The position numbers were made by a program, and so were the translations under genes. A stretch of DNA of 64,000 bases from CAVVKW01 sp963761705 (GTDB lineage: Bacteria > Verrucomicrobiota > Verrucomicrobiia > Chthoniobacterales > JAATET01), in assembly GCA_963761705.1 (NCBI GenBank), contig CAVXHK010000003.1:496001-560000 (forward strand), read 5' to 3'. Below the pieces are notes generated by a model. It saw only the letters and a program-made list of their open reading frames with translations. It had not been told where the DNA came from and searched no databases. Each line of letters begins with the position of its first letter. Positions within the stretch are counted from its first letter, which is position 1. Shown here piece by piece: positions 1-7,956 of this stretch.

Positions 1-9
1 ACGGGTGGC

Positions 10-921
10 GTGGGCTGCCGCTGGTCGGTTTTGGGTTTGCGGGGGTGGTTCGTCGGAAGTCGGGCCGAGCGCGGCGCGACCTGCCCACCCTTTCTGAGGG
101 CGCTGCGTGTTTTTTGTCTTTTTGCGCTGTTGGTGGGGTCGGCTCGGGGGGAAGAGAAACTTTCGAAGTTGCTGACGGAATTGACGCCGCCGGAGCCGGG
201 AAGTTTTCCGGCGATGCCGGGGTTCACGGCGAGCTACACGTTTGGGTGGTCGAACACGATCGATGCCGCTTCGACGGAGGTGGACATTACGCGGACCGGG
301 GGTCGATTCGGCGCCAAGCCGGAGTATCAGGTGGTCGTGACGGGGGGATCACTGGGGATGGTGCGGTTGCTTTGGAATTTCGAGGCGGAGCACCGATCGT
401 GGGTGGATGCGCGGACGCTGCGGGCGAGCCACTTTTGGGAATACGACCGCTACAGCGACCGGACGATCACAACGAACGTGAGCTTCACGCCGGAACAGGT
501 CTGGCGTCAACGGGTCGTGAGCGTCGACGATAAGGTCGGGAAGTGGAAACGGATCGAGGTGCGGGACATTTTCGACATGGCGGGGGGGCTGCTTTTCGTG
601 CGGAGCCAGCCGCTTGAGGATGGTGACGAGGTGAGCTTCCTGGCGTATCCGGGGGATTCGCCTTTTTACGCCGCGGCGAAGGTCGAGGGGCGGGAGACGA
701 TCGAGGTGATGGGGGCCGCGCGGAAGGCGATCCGGCTGTCGCTGAAGCTGCGAAAGATCGAGGTGAAGAGCAAAAAGCTGAAGCGGCTCACGGACTACGA
801 TAAATTTCGGGGGGGGCAGATCTGGGTGTCCGACGATGAGCTGCGGGTGCCGCTGGCGGCGCAGATGCAGATTTTTATTGGTTACGTGGCGGGGGAGATG
901 ACTTCGTTTGAATTGAAGTAG
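10..921 (+). CDS. DUF3108-type secreted protein
   Basis: The protein looks like a periplasmic DUF3108-family protein of unknown function. A hydrophobic stretch around residues 30-47 (FLRALRVFCLFALLVGSARG) reads as a signal peptide, and the rest is a beta-rich body with the motifs GFTASYTFGWSN and DIFDMAGGLLFVRSQPL and a C-terminal DDELRVPL segment typical of the family. The start is unsure: GTG at 10 gives a long N-terminus before the signal peptide, TTG codons at 31 and 37 are alternatives, and the frame is open to the window edge, so the true start may lie outside. It is followed after about 60 bases by trpE on the same strand, with no visible terminator between them. Family assignment is by motif recognition only. 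Confidence 0.65.
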   Translation: MGCRWSVLGLRGWFVGSRAERGATCPPFLRALRVFCLFALLVGSARGEEKLSKLLTELTPPEPGSFPAMPGFTASYTFGWSNTIDAASTEVDITRTGGRFGAKPEYQVVVTGGSLGMVRLLWNFEAEHRSWVDARTLRASHFWEYDRYSDRTITTNVSFTPEQVWRQRVVSVDDKVGKWKRIEVRDIFDMAGGLLFVRSQPLEDGDEVSFLAYPGDSPFYAAAKVEGRETIEVMGAARKAIRLSLKLRKIEVKSKKLKRLTDYDKFRGGQIWVSDDELRVPLAAQMQIFIGYVAGEMTSFELK

Positions 922-983
922 GTGAGGCGGGGGCGTTTGGCGGATTGACGGAGGCGGGGACGGTTGGTTGTCTCTGTCGCTCG

Positions 984-2489
984 ATGAGACCTTCGTTTCA
1001 GCCTTCGCTTCACGAATTTATTCGGCTCTCCGCCGACTACAATGTCGTGACGGTGTGGTGCGAACTCGTGACGGATTACGAGACGCCGGTGTCTGCATAT
1101 CAGAAGCTCGGGGCGGACGCGCCGAGCTTCCTCTTCGAGTCGGCGGAGCAGAGCGATCACGTGGGACGGAACTCGTTCCTCGGGACCGGAGCGCGCTGGA
1201 CGATGTCCGCGCACGGGCGGTCGATGCGGGTCGTCGAAAATGGCGAGAAGCGAGAATACGAGACGGCGACGGATCCGCTCGAAGAGCTGGAGCGGCGGAT
1301 GGCGGGGTATCGAATCGCGCCGCAGGAGGGGTTGCCGCAGTTTCGCGGTGGGGCCGTCGGGTATCTGGCCTACGACGCGGTGCGGTGGGTCGAGCCGACC
1401 GTCGCGGAGGCACCGAAGGACGAACTGGGCGTGCCGGATTTATTCTATTTGATGACCGACACGATGGTGGCGTTCGATCACCGGAAGCGGCGGATGAAGG
1501 TGATGGCCAACGCGTTCGTCGAGGGGACGGACCGGGAGGCGAATTACGCGGATGCGGTGTCGCGGATTTTGAAGGTGCTTGGCAAATTATCGGAGCCACT
1601 GGCGGTGACGCCGATGTTCACGGGCGAGGTGCCGGCGGCGGGGGCGATGGCCTGTAACACGACGAAGGAGCAATATTTCGCGATGGTCGAGGCGGCGAAG
1701 GAATCCATTCGCGCGGGGGACATTTTTCAGATGGTGCCTTCGCAGAGGTTCGAGGCGGAGTTCACCGGGAACGCGCTGGAGCTGTATCGGGCGCTGCGGT
1801 TCGTGAATCCTTCGCCGTATCTTTTCTGTCTGCGGGTCGAGGATGGGTTTTCGATCGTGGGGAGTTCGCCGGAGGTTCACGTGCGGGTGACGGATGGGCT
1901 CATCGAAATCCGACCGCTGGCGGGGACGCGGAAGCGGGGGGAGACGGAGGCCGAGGACCTGGCGTTGGAGGCGGATTTGCTCGCGGACCCGAAGGAGCGG
2001 GCGGAGCACCTCATGCTGGTCGACTTGGCGCGGAACGACGTCGGGCGGATCGCGGAATTTGCCAGCGTGGTGGTGGAAGATTTCATGACCGTCGAGCGCT
2101 ACAGCCACGTGATGCACATCGTTTCTCAGGTGTCGGGGCGGCTGGCGGGAGATCGCAATGGCTTCGACGTGATGCGGGCGACGTTCCCGGCGGGGACGGT
2201 GTCGGGATCGCCGAAGGTGCGGGCGATGCAGATCATCAACGATCTCGAGCAAAGCAAGCGGGGCGTTTACGCGGGGGCGGTGGGGTATTTTGGCTTCGAT
2301 GGAAATCTGGATTCCTGCATCGCGCTGCGGACGATCGTGCTCAAGGACGGGGTGGCTTACGCGCAGGCGGGGGGCGGGTTGGTTGCGGACTCGACGGCGG
2401 AGGGTGAGTATCAGGAGAGCGTCAACAAGGCGATGGCGGCGGCGCGGGCCATCGAATTGGCGCGGACTCTGGCGGAGGACGGCAAATGA
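984..2489 (+). CDS. trpE: Anthranilate synthase component I
   Basis: This is the chorismate-binding subunit that makes anthranilate from chorismate and ammonia in the first step of tryptophan synthesis. At 501 residues it has the normal length. The C-terminal chorismate-binding half is well conserved: PLAGTRKRG, the long helix with DPKERAEHLMLVDLARND, and GTVSGSPKVRAMQII, followed by GAVGYFGFDGNLD. The N-terminal regulatory region begins LHEFIRLSADYNVVTVW; no classical LLES-type tryptophan-binding motif was positively identified. ATG at 984 is preferred over TTG at 945 because homology starts right after it. The stop codon overlaps the start of trpG (ATGA), so both subunits are probably made in balance. 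A para-aminobenzoate synthase component I is less likely given the overall fit. Confidence 0.93.
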   Translation: MRPSFQPSLHEFIRLSADYNVVTVWCELVTDYETPVSAYQKLGADAPSFLFESAEQSDHVGRNSFLGTGARWTMSAHGRSMRVVENGEKREYETATDPLEELERRMAGYRIAPQEGLPQFRGGAVGYLAYDAVRWVEPTVAEAPKDELGVPDLFYLMTDTMVAFDHRKRRMKVMANAFVEGTDREANYADAVSRILKVLGKLSEPLAVTPMFTGEVPAAGAMACNTTKEQYFAMVEAAKESIRAGDIFQMVPSQRFEAEFTGNALELYRALRFVNPSPYLFCLRVEDGFSIVGSSPEVHVRVTDGLIEIRPLAGTRKRGETEAEDLALEADLLADPKERAEHLMLVDLARNDVGRIAEFASVVVEDFMTVERYSHVMHIVSQVSGRLAGDRNGFDVMRATFPAGTVSGSPKVRAMQIINDLEQSKRGVYAGAVGYFGFDGNLDSCIALRTIVLKDGVAYAQAGGGLVADSTAEGEYQESVNKAMAAARAIELARTLAEDGK

Positions 2490-3049
2490 TTCTCATCATC
2501 GATAACTACGATTCGTTCACCTACAACCTCGTGCAGTATTTCGGCGAGTTGGGGGCTGGGCCAGTCGTGCGGCGGAACGATGAAATCACGGTCGAGGAGA
2601 TCGCGGCGATGGGGCCGGAGCGGATTTGCATCTCCCCGGGGCCGGGGACGCCGGCGGACGCGGGGGTGAGCAATGACGTGATCCGGGAGTTCGGTGGGAA
2701 GGTCCCGGTGCTGGGTGTGTGCCTGGGGCACCAGTGTCTCGGGGAGGTTTACGGCGGTGAGGTCGTGCGGGCGGGGCGGCTGATGCACGGAAAGACTTCG
2801 CCGATCCGGCACGGGGGGACGGACGTTTTCGCGGGATTGCCGGATCCCTTCGAGGCGACCCGGTATCACTCGTTGATCGTGAGGCGGGAGACGTTGCCGG
2901 ATTGTCTGGAGGTGACGGCGGAGACGGCGGAGGGCGAGATCATGGGATTGCGGCACCGGGAGCTGGCGGTGTATGGCGTGCAATTTCATCCGGAGTCGAT
3001 TTTGACTTCGGAGGGGAAGCGGCTGTTGGGGAATTTTTTGGCGTTGTAG
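2486..3049 (+). CDS. trpG: Anthranilate synthase component II (glutamine amidotransferase)
   Basis: This class I glutamine amidotransferase supplies ammonia to TrpE. In many bacteria the same subunit also serves aminodeoxychorismate synthase (PabA). The 187-residue protein has the nucleophile cysteine in VLGVCLGHQCLGE and the His/Glu pair in VQFHPESILT, plus the early motif IIDNYDSFTYNLVQYF. It overlaps trpE by four bases (ATGA), which links it to tryptophan synthesis. The remaining trp genes are not in this window, so the pathway is split in this genome. Whether it serves folate synthesis too cannot be told from the sequence. Confidence 0.93.
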   Translation: MILIIDNYDSFTYNLVQYFGELGAGPVVRRNDEITVEEIAAMGPERICISPGPGTPADAGVSNDVIREFGGKVPVLGVCLGHQCLGEVYGGEVVRAGRLMHGKTSPIRHGGTDVFAGLPDPFEATRYHSLIVRRETLPDCLEVTAETAEGEIMGLRHRELAVYGVQFHPESILTSEGKRLLGNFLAL

Positions 3050-3186
3050 CGGGGCTTTTGGTTCGGTTGAGGCTGGGGTATTTGAGCGGTAGGCGGGTTC
3101 TGGGGGATGGCTGGGAACGCACGGCGTGACCTTTTCCACGTTTTTGGATTTGGGTTCGCGGGGGGTGGGTTCTACGTTTCGCCATT

Positions 3187-3405
3187 ATGCCGACTTACGT
3201 TTATGAGACGACTGACGCGAAGGTGGTGCGTCGGTTCGAGGTGAAGCAATCGATGCGCGATGAGGCTCTGCGGTTTGATCCCGACTCGGGGAGGCCTGTT
3301 CGGAGGGTGATCTCGGGGGGATACGGCTACCTAGAAAAGGGGAAGCAGACCGAGTCGAAGGCGGCGGGCGGTGGGTGCGGGTCCGGAGCCTGCGGTTGCT
3401 GCTAA
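3187..3405 (+). CDS. FmdB-like small protein lacking the zinc-ribbon cysteines
   Basis: The 72-residue protein follows the plan of FmdB-family putative regulatory proteins: it begins MPTYVYE, has a FEVKQSMRDE segment and ends its core with VRRVISGGYGYLEKG. Normal family members carry two CxxC pairs forming a zinc ribbon. Here the first pair is replaced by ETTDAKVV and the second by FDPDSGRPV, so no metal site remains in the core. The only cysteines sit in a C-terminal tail, GGGCGSGACGCC. It lies three bases upstream of the MFS transporter gene on the same strand, so the two may be cotranscribed. The function is unknown; a tail-based metal site is a guess. The ATG at 3187 has no Shine-Dalgarno sequence. 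Confidence 0.7.
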   Translation: MPTYVYETTDAKVVRRFEVKQSMRDEALRFDPDSGRPVRRVISGGYGYLEKGKQTESKAAGGGCGSGACGCC

Positions 3406-3408
3406 TTT

Positions 3409-4629
3409 ATGGCGAATCGCAAGGCCCACTTGGGCATCATTTTCTTCACGATCTTCATCGATATGGTGGGGTTCGGGATCGTGATTCCGGTGCTGCCGCG
3501 TTACGCGGAGCACTTTGGGGCTTCGGCGATCGAGAATGGACTTCTCGTCGCGGCGTATTCGTTCGCACAGTTTTTGGCGGCTCCGATCCTCGGGAAATTT
3601 TCCGACCGGGTGGGGCGGAAGCCGGTGCTATTTGTGAGCATTCTTGGGACGTCACTGGGGTTTCTCATGATGGGTCTCGCCGGGGCGTTGTGGATGTTGT
3701 TCGTGGCGCGGATCGTCGACGGGATTGCCGGGGGCAACATCGGGACGGCGCAGGCTTACGTGGCGGACGTCACGACGCCGGAGAAACGGGCGAAGGCAAT
3801 GGGGCTCATCGGGGCGGCGTTTGGGTTGGGTTTTGTGTTTGGTCCGGCGCTGGGTGGGTGGTTGAGCTCGGCGTATGGGTATCAGAGTCCGATGTTCTTC
3901 GCGGCGGGGCTGGCGCTGGTGAACGCGGTCATGGTGCTGGTGATCCTGCCGGAGAGTCTGCCGAGGGAGCGTCGCGGGGTGCAGGCGCGGGAGTCGATCT
4001 TCGCGGTGTTTCAGCACGCGGACCAGCGGGTGTATTCGCTGGTAACGGCGGCGTATTTTTTCCTGATCACGGGATTCTCGATGATGACTTTCGTCTTCGC
4101 GTTGTTCCTCTGGCACAAATTTGGGATGGATGAGCTGCACACCGGGAACATCCTCGGGATGGTAGGGATCATCGGCGTGATCATTCAGGGTGGGCTGATC
4201 GGGCGGCTGGTCGCGAAGTTCGGCGAGGCGAGGTTGGCGACGTTTGGATCGCTGGTGTTGGCGGCGAGTCTGTTTGCGCTGCCGTGGGCGGGAGGGCTGG
4301 GGATGCTGCTGGTCTTCAGCGCGGGGATCGCGGTCGGAAATAGTCTGGTTTCGCCGACGCTTACGAGCATCGCGTCGCGGAGTGTGGACGAGAATTGGCA
4401 GGGGCGAGGGCTGGGGTTGGTGCAGTCGGCGGGGAGCGCCGCGCGGTGGGTGGGGCCGGCGATCGCGGGCGTGTTGCTGAGTTTCGACGTCGGCCGCGGG
4501 AAGGAATTCTACGCGCAAACGCCGCTTTGGACCGGGGCAGCACTGGTGGCGCTGGGGATGGTGCTCACGCTCGCGCTGCCGCGGCGGATGAAGGCGGATC
4601 CGGTGAACGGCGACGCGGTCGCCGCGTAG
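3409..4629 (+). CDS. MFS transporter, TetA-like drug:proton antiporter family
   Basis: A 406-residue major facilitator superfamily protein with about 12 predicted membrane segments. The loop 2-3 motif of the family is present as GKFSDRVGRKPVLF, and the antiporter motif C region reads AAFGLGFVFGPALGGWLS, both typical of the TetA/Bcr drug-efflux branch. The N-terminus IIFFTIFIDMVGFGIVIPVLPRYAE is also characteristic of TetA-type proteins. It would export a small molecule against protons across the inner membrane; the substrate cannot be deduced, and resistance should not be assumed. It directly follows the FmdB-like gene (3-base gap) and is followed by an imperfect inverted repeat at 4658-4741 rather than another gene. 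Confidence 0.88.
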   Translation: MANRKAHLGIIFFTIFIDMVGFGIVIPVLPRYAEHFGASAIENGLLVAAYSFAQFLAAPILGKFSDRVGRKPVLFVSILGTSLGFLMMGLAGALWMLFVARIVDGIAGGNIGTAQAYVADVTTPEKRAKAMGLIGAAFGLGFVFGPALGGWLSSAYGYQSPMFFAAGLALVNAVMVLVILPESLPRERRGVQARESIFAVFQHADQRVYSLVTAAYFFLITGFSMMTFVFALFLWHKFGMDELHTGNILGMVGIIGVIIQGGLIGRLVAKFGEARLATFGSLVLAASLFALPWAGGLGMLLVFSAGIAVGNSLVSPTLTSIASRSVDENWQGRGLGLVQSAGSAARWVGPAIAGVLLSFDVGRGKEFYAQTPLWTGAALVALGMVLTLALPRRMKADPVNGDAVAA

Positions 4630-4657
4630 AGATCGGCTTTCGATTCGGTCGGTTGGC

Positions 4658-4741
4658 CGCAAAAAGGCGCAAAAAGCGCAAGAGGGGTTGGATCTTTTTA
4701 ATCCGGTCTTCATCTTTTTGAGCCTTCTGCGCCTCTTCGCG
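4658..4741. repeat. Imperfect inverted repeat between MFS gene and prs
   Basis: Two 26-base arms at 4658-4683 and 4716-4741 match each other in inverse orientation at about 20 of 26 positions, with a 32-base centre. The left arm has the pattern CGCAAAAAGGCGCAAAAAGC, the right arm its complement with TTTTGAGCCTTCTGCGCC. It fills most of the gap between a + strand transporter and prs. It could form a long hairpin in RNA and act as a terminator for the upstream gene, or be a dispersed extragenic element; no second copy was found in this window. Confidence 0.55.
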
Positions 4742-4806
4742 ACACAGGCGGCTTTTCGGATTGCTTCGGGATTGGCTCTCCCTAGGGTTTGCCGGGCTGT
4801 TCAGCC

Positions 4807-5763
4807 ATGTATCGTTCCAAGCCCGAGATCAAGATTTTCACCGGAAGCGCGCACCGGGAGCTGGCGCAGAAGATTTGCGATTACCTCAGTGTGCCGCTCG
4901 GCGACGCGACGGTGACGTCTTTTCCGGACGGTGAGACGTTCGTCAAAATCAACGAGAACATTCGCGGACGGGACATCTTCATCGTTCAGCCAACGTGTCC
5001 GCCGACGAACCAAAATCTCATGGAACTGCTCATTCTCGTCGACGCGGCGAGGCGGGCGAGCGCGGAGCGAATCACGGCTGTGATTCCATTCTTCGGCTAC
5101 GCGAGGCAGGATCGGAAGGATCAACCCCGGGTGCCGATCACCGCGAAGCTGGTGGCGAATCTACTCGTGGCGGCGGGCGTAAACCGGGTACTCACGATGG
5201 ACCTGCACGCGCAGCAGTTGCAGGGCTTTTTCGACATCCCGGTCGATCACCTGCACGCTTTGCCGGTGCTCGAGCGGTATCTTTCGACGAAGAAATTCAC
5301 TAACCTCGCGGTGGTCTCGCCGGACGTCGGTGGCGTAAAAATGGGCGCGGCCTACGCGCAAGCGCTCGGAGCTTCGTTGGCAATCGTCGTCAAGCGGCGG
5401 GTGTCGGCAACGGAAACGGAGGCGCTGCACGTGATCGGCGACGTTGAAGGGAAGACAATTTTGATCGTCGACGATCTGACCGAGACAGCGGGCACGATCA
5501 CCGGGGCGGCACGGATCTTGCGCGAGCGCGGCGCGGGCGAGATTTATGCTGGTATTTCCCACGCGGTATTGACAGAAATGGCGGTTGAGCGATTGAAAGA
5601 CTCCGACATCAAGGAGTTGATCACGACTGACAGCACGCCGGTTCATCCGGGTGCCGAAGGTCGAGTGAAGGTGTTGTCCGTCTCGGAACTTCTGGGCGAA
5701 GGCATCAGCCGGATTCACAACGATGAATCGGTAACCTCGCTCTTCCAGCTCAAGAATAAGTAA
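4807..5763 (+). CDS. prs: Ribose-phosphate pyrophosphokinase
   Basis: The enzyme makes PRPP from ribose 5-phosphate and ATP, feeding purine, pyrimidine, histidine and tryptophan synthesis. The 318-residue length is standard. Visible motifs are the N-terminal IKIFTGSAHRELAQKI, the NENIRGRDIFIVQPTCPP loop, the ATP-binding FFGYARQDRK, the metal-binding DLHAQQLQGFFDIPVDHLHA and the PRPP loop DDLTETAGTITGA. ATG at 4807 is chosen over TTG at 4789 because conserved sequence starts immediately after it; there is no Shine-Dalgarno sequence. It is followed after 17 bases by rplY and then pth, a common bacterial gene order. hisF, hisI and trpE elsewhere in the window depend on its product. Confidence 0.96.
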   Translation: MYRSKPEIKIFTGSAHRELAQKICDYLSVPLGDATVTSFPDGETFVKINENIRGRDIFIVQPTCPPTNQNLMELLILVDAARRASAERITAVIPFFGYARQDRKDQPRVPITAKLVANLLVAAGVNRVLTMDLHAQQLQGFFDIPVDHLHALPVLERYLSTKKFTNLAVVSPDVGGVKMGAAYAQALGASLAIVVKRRVSATETEALHVIGDVEGKTILIVDDLTETAGTITGAARILRERGAGEIYAGISHAVLTEMAVERLKDSDIKELITTDSTPVHPGAEGRVKVLSVSELLGEGISRIHNDESVTSLFQLKNK

Positions 5764-5780
5764 CCTCATCCTCTGATATC

Positions 5781-6473
5781 ATGTCCAAGCAAGTGAAACT
5801 GGCCGCTCTTCCCCGCGCCGAATCTGGCCGCAACGCCGTCAAACAAGTCCGCGCTCGTGGCGGCATCCCCGCAAATCTCTACGGCGGGGGCGTTGCTCCG
5901 GCGAACCTCGAGATCAACCGCAAGGAGCTGGATCGCCTGCTCGCTCACGCGGCCAGTGAGCACGTGCTGGTCGACCTCGAGATCGGCGGCGAAGGCGCGC
6001 GGAACCAACTGACGATCATTCAGGAAGTGCAGAAGCACCCGGTGCGGCGCGATGTTTTGCACGTTGATCTGCTGGCCGTCTCGCGGACGGAAAAGATTAC
6101 GTCCGAAGTGCCGATCGAGCCCCAGGGTGACGCGGTCGGTGTGAAGCAGGGTGGTGGTGTGTTGCAGCAGCTCACGCAGGCTTTGGAGGTCGAGTGTTTC
6201 CCGCAGGACCTGCCGGACGTCATTCACTACGACGTGACGGAGCTGAAAATCGGCGTGCCGGTTCACGTGAGTGATCTCAAACTGCCGAACGGCGTCGAGG
6301 CCAAGGCCGAGCCTGACCAAGCAATCTTCCTCATCTCCGAGCCGAAGGTCATGGAGGAGACCGAGGACGCTGGCACGACCGCTCCAGAAGTTATCTCTGA
6401 GAAGAAGGATGGCGAGGCGGGCGAGACCGCCGAGGCGGATTCCGACTCCAAGAGCGAGGACGCGGAGTCTTAA
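5781..6473 (+). CDS. rplY: 50S ribosomal protein L25 (CTC form)
   Basis: The 230-residue protein is the long CTC version of L25, which binds 5S rRNA. The N-terminal L25 domain covers roughly residues 1-95 (GRNAVKQVRARGGIPANLYG; VQKHPVRRDVLHVDLLAV) and the C-terminal TL5-type beta domain follows (VECFPQDLPDVIHYDV). The last 40 or so residues form an acidic, low-complexity tail rich in Glu, Asp and Ala. It sits between prs and pth, all on the same strand with short gaps, the usual prs-rplY-pth order. The upstream region (aacctcatcctctgatatc) is pyrimidine-rich and lacks a Shine-Dalgarno sequence. Confidence 0.95.
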   Translation: MSKQVKLAALPRAESGRNAVKQVRARGGIPANLYGGGVAPANLEINRKELDRLLAHAASEHVLVDLEIGGEGARNQLTIIQEVQKHPVRRDVLHVDLLAVSRTEKITSEVPIEPQGDAVGVKQGGGVLQQLTQALEVECFPQDLPDVIHYDVTELKIGVPVHVSDLKLPNGVEAKAEPDQAIFLISEPKVMEETEDAGTTAPEVISEKKDGEAGETAEADSDSKSEDAES

Positions 6474-6494
6474 CCGACCGCGTCCGAGTGTCCG

Positions 6495-7082
6495 ATGGAT
6501 CCAACCCCGGTGCCGGCGAACGACGGCTCGCGCTGCCGTCTCGTGGCTGGACTGGGGAATCCTGGTCGGCGCTACGAAGGGACGCGGCACAACGTGGGTT
6601 TTCTCGTGGTCGATGAGCTCGCTCGCCGAGGCGGGTCCAGCCTGCAGCACGAGACAAAATGGAACGCTGACGTGGCCGCCGGTGCTCGCGACGTTTGTCT
6701 CATGAAACCCCGGACTTTTATGAATCTGAGCGGGGAATCGGTTGGCAGCTATTGCCGCTTTTTCAAGCTCGAAGCTGGCGAGGCCTTGATCGTGATCGAC
6801 GACGTGGCACTGCCGCTCGGGAAGCTGCGGCTTCGGAAGTCGGGAAGCGCGGGCGGGCACAATGGCCTTGAATCCGTTCTGATGCATCTCGGGACGGCTG
6901 AAGTGCCTCGGCTCCGGGTCGGAATCGGTGGATCGGAAGCGGCGGCGCTGCACGGACACGTCCTCGGGAAATTTACCAAGGCTGAACGGGTGGACGTCGA
7001 CGAGGCGATCGTCCGGGCGGCTGACGCGGTGGGCTGCATCTGCGAACGCGGATTTGGTGCCGCGATGAATCTTTACAACTGA
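6495..7082 (+). CDS. pth: Peptidyl-tRNA hydrolase
   Basis: This enzyme frees tRNAs from prematurely released peptides. The 195-residue protein has the signature GLGNPGRRYEGTRHNVGFL with the catalytic histidine, the PRTFMNLSGESVG loop and the second signature LRLRKSGSAGGHNGLESV with the conserved Asp upstream in VIDDVALPLGKLRL. It lies between rplY (21-base gap) and rpsF (25-base gap), so it is probably part of one transcript running from prs to ssb. The first residues (MDPTPVPANDGSRC) precede the conserved core and could be trimmed if a later start were used, but no better start codon is seen. Confidence 0.95.
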   Translation: MDPTPVPANDGSRCRLVAGLGNPGRRYEGTRHNVGFLVVDELARRGGSSLQHETKWNADVAAGARDVCLMKPRTFMNLSGESVGSYCRFFKLEAGEALIVIDDVALPLGKLRLRKSGSAGGHNGLESVLMHLGTAEVPRLRVGIGGSEAAALHGHVLGKFTKAERVDVDEAIVRAADAVGCICERGFGAAMNLYN

Positions 7083-7107
7083 CAACTAATCAACTGACTA
7101 AACGAAC

Positions 7108-7413
7108 ATGAAAAAGAAATACGAAGCCCTGTTCGCGCTCGACACGCGCGGCAAAGAGGAGAGTGCCAAAGAAATCATCGAACGCATCGAGAAGGATCTC
7201 GCAGCGGGCGGAGCGAGCGTCGAGCAGACCCAGCGTCTCGAAAAGCGGGAACTTGCCTACGAGCACAATCATCTCAAGCAGGCGTATTACGTTAATTTTG
7301 TGATCGAGACGGAGCCATCGAAGATCGTGGAGCTGCAGGCGAAGTTTAAGCTCGACGCCGACGTTATGCTCCAGAACTACTTGGTGCTTCCGGCGGTCAA
7401 AGCGGCAGCCTGA
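7108..7413 (+). CDS. rpsF: 30S ribosomal protein S6
   Basis: A 101-residue S6 protein with the family opening KKKYEALFALDTRG and the segment KRELAYEHNHLKQAYYVNFVI. S6 binds S18 on the small-subunit platform. In most bacteria the operon reads rpsF-ssb-rpsR-rplI; here rpsF is followed by ssb and then by a terminator, so rpsR and rplI must lie elsewhere. The ATG is preceded by ctgactaaacgaac, with no Shine-Dalgarno sequence, which is notable for a highly expressed gene. Confidence 0.95.
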   Translation: MKKKYEALFALDTRGKEESAKEIIERIEKDLAAGGASVEQTQRLEKRELAYEHNHLKQAYYVNFVIETEPSKIVELQAKFKLDADVMLQNYLVLPAVKAAA

Positions 7414-7453
7414 TTCGCACCACCGAAATTCGACTTAACCACCCAGTAGCACC

Positions 7454-7927
7454 ATGGCCAGCGTCAACAAAGTCATCCTGATCGGAAACCTCACCCGTGA
7501 TCCCGAGGTGAAATATACGCCCAAAGGCATGGCGGTTGCCGAAGTCGGTCTCGCGGTGAATCGCAACTACACCGTTGACGGCGACAAGCGCGAGGAGGTG
7601 ACGTTTGTCGATTGCGAGCTTTGGGGCAAAACCGCGGAATTGGCGGGTCAGTATCTCTCGAAGGGGCGTCCGGTCTATTTCGAGGGCCGATTGAAGCTCG
7701 ATACTTGGGACGACAAGACGTCGGGGGCCAAGCGCAGTAAAATGCGCGTGGTCGTGGAGACGATGCAGTTCCTTGGTTCCCGCGGTGACGGCGACGGTGG
7801 TGGCGGTGGCGGTGGCGGTCGTAGCAGCAGCCGCGAATACGACGATGGCCCGGCGGCGCCTCCGCAGCGTTCACGGCCAGCGCCGAGTCGGCCTGAGCCA
7901 GAAGAAGAAGACGAGATTCCGTTTTAA
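7454..7927 (+). CDS. ssb: Single-stranded DNA-binding protein
   Basis: A 157-residue SSB. The OB fold covers about residues 1-110 (NKVILIGNLTRDPEVKYTP; GRPVYFEGRLKLDTWDDK), followed by a flexible linker with a run of about 11 glycines and Arg/Ser/Pro, and the acidic tip EEEDEIPF, which in this family docks partner repair and replication proteins. It follows rpsF by 40 bases and is the last gene before the terminator at 7932-7956. Length and layout are normal for the family. Confidence 0.96.
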   Translation: MASVNKVILIGNLTRDPEVKYTPKGMAVAEVGLAVNRNYTVDGDKREEVTFVDCELWGKTAELAGQYLSKGRPVYFEGRLKLDTWDDKTSGAKRSKMRVVVETMQFLGSRGDGDGGGGGGGGRSSSREYDDGPAAPPQRSRPAPSRPEPEEEDEIPF

Positions 7928-7931
7928 GTCG

Positions 7932-7956
7932 GGTTACGCCGCGGCGTGCCTTTTTT
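7932..7956 (+). terminator. Rho-independent terminator after ssb
   Basis: A GC-rich stem formed by ggttacgcc and ggcgtgcc (one bulged base) is followed directly by six T residues at 7951-7956 on the + strand. It starts five bases after the ssb stop codon and would end the prs-ssb transcript. The T run overlaps the stop codon of the convergent SBF transporter gene, so both transcripts meet here. Confidence 0.75.

Noticed and set aside
3409..4629. Tetracycline resistance gene
   Set aside because: Only the general TetA-like MFS features are visible; nothing fixes the substrate, so a resistance role is not claimed.
7793..7840. GGTGGC repeats inside ssb as a possible microsatellite
   Set aside because: It encodes the glycine-rich linker normal for SSB and stays in frame.
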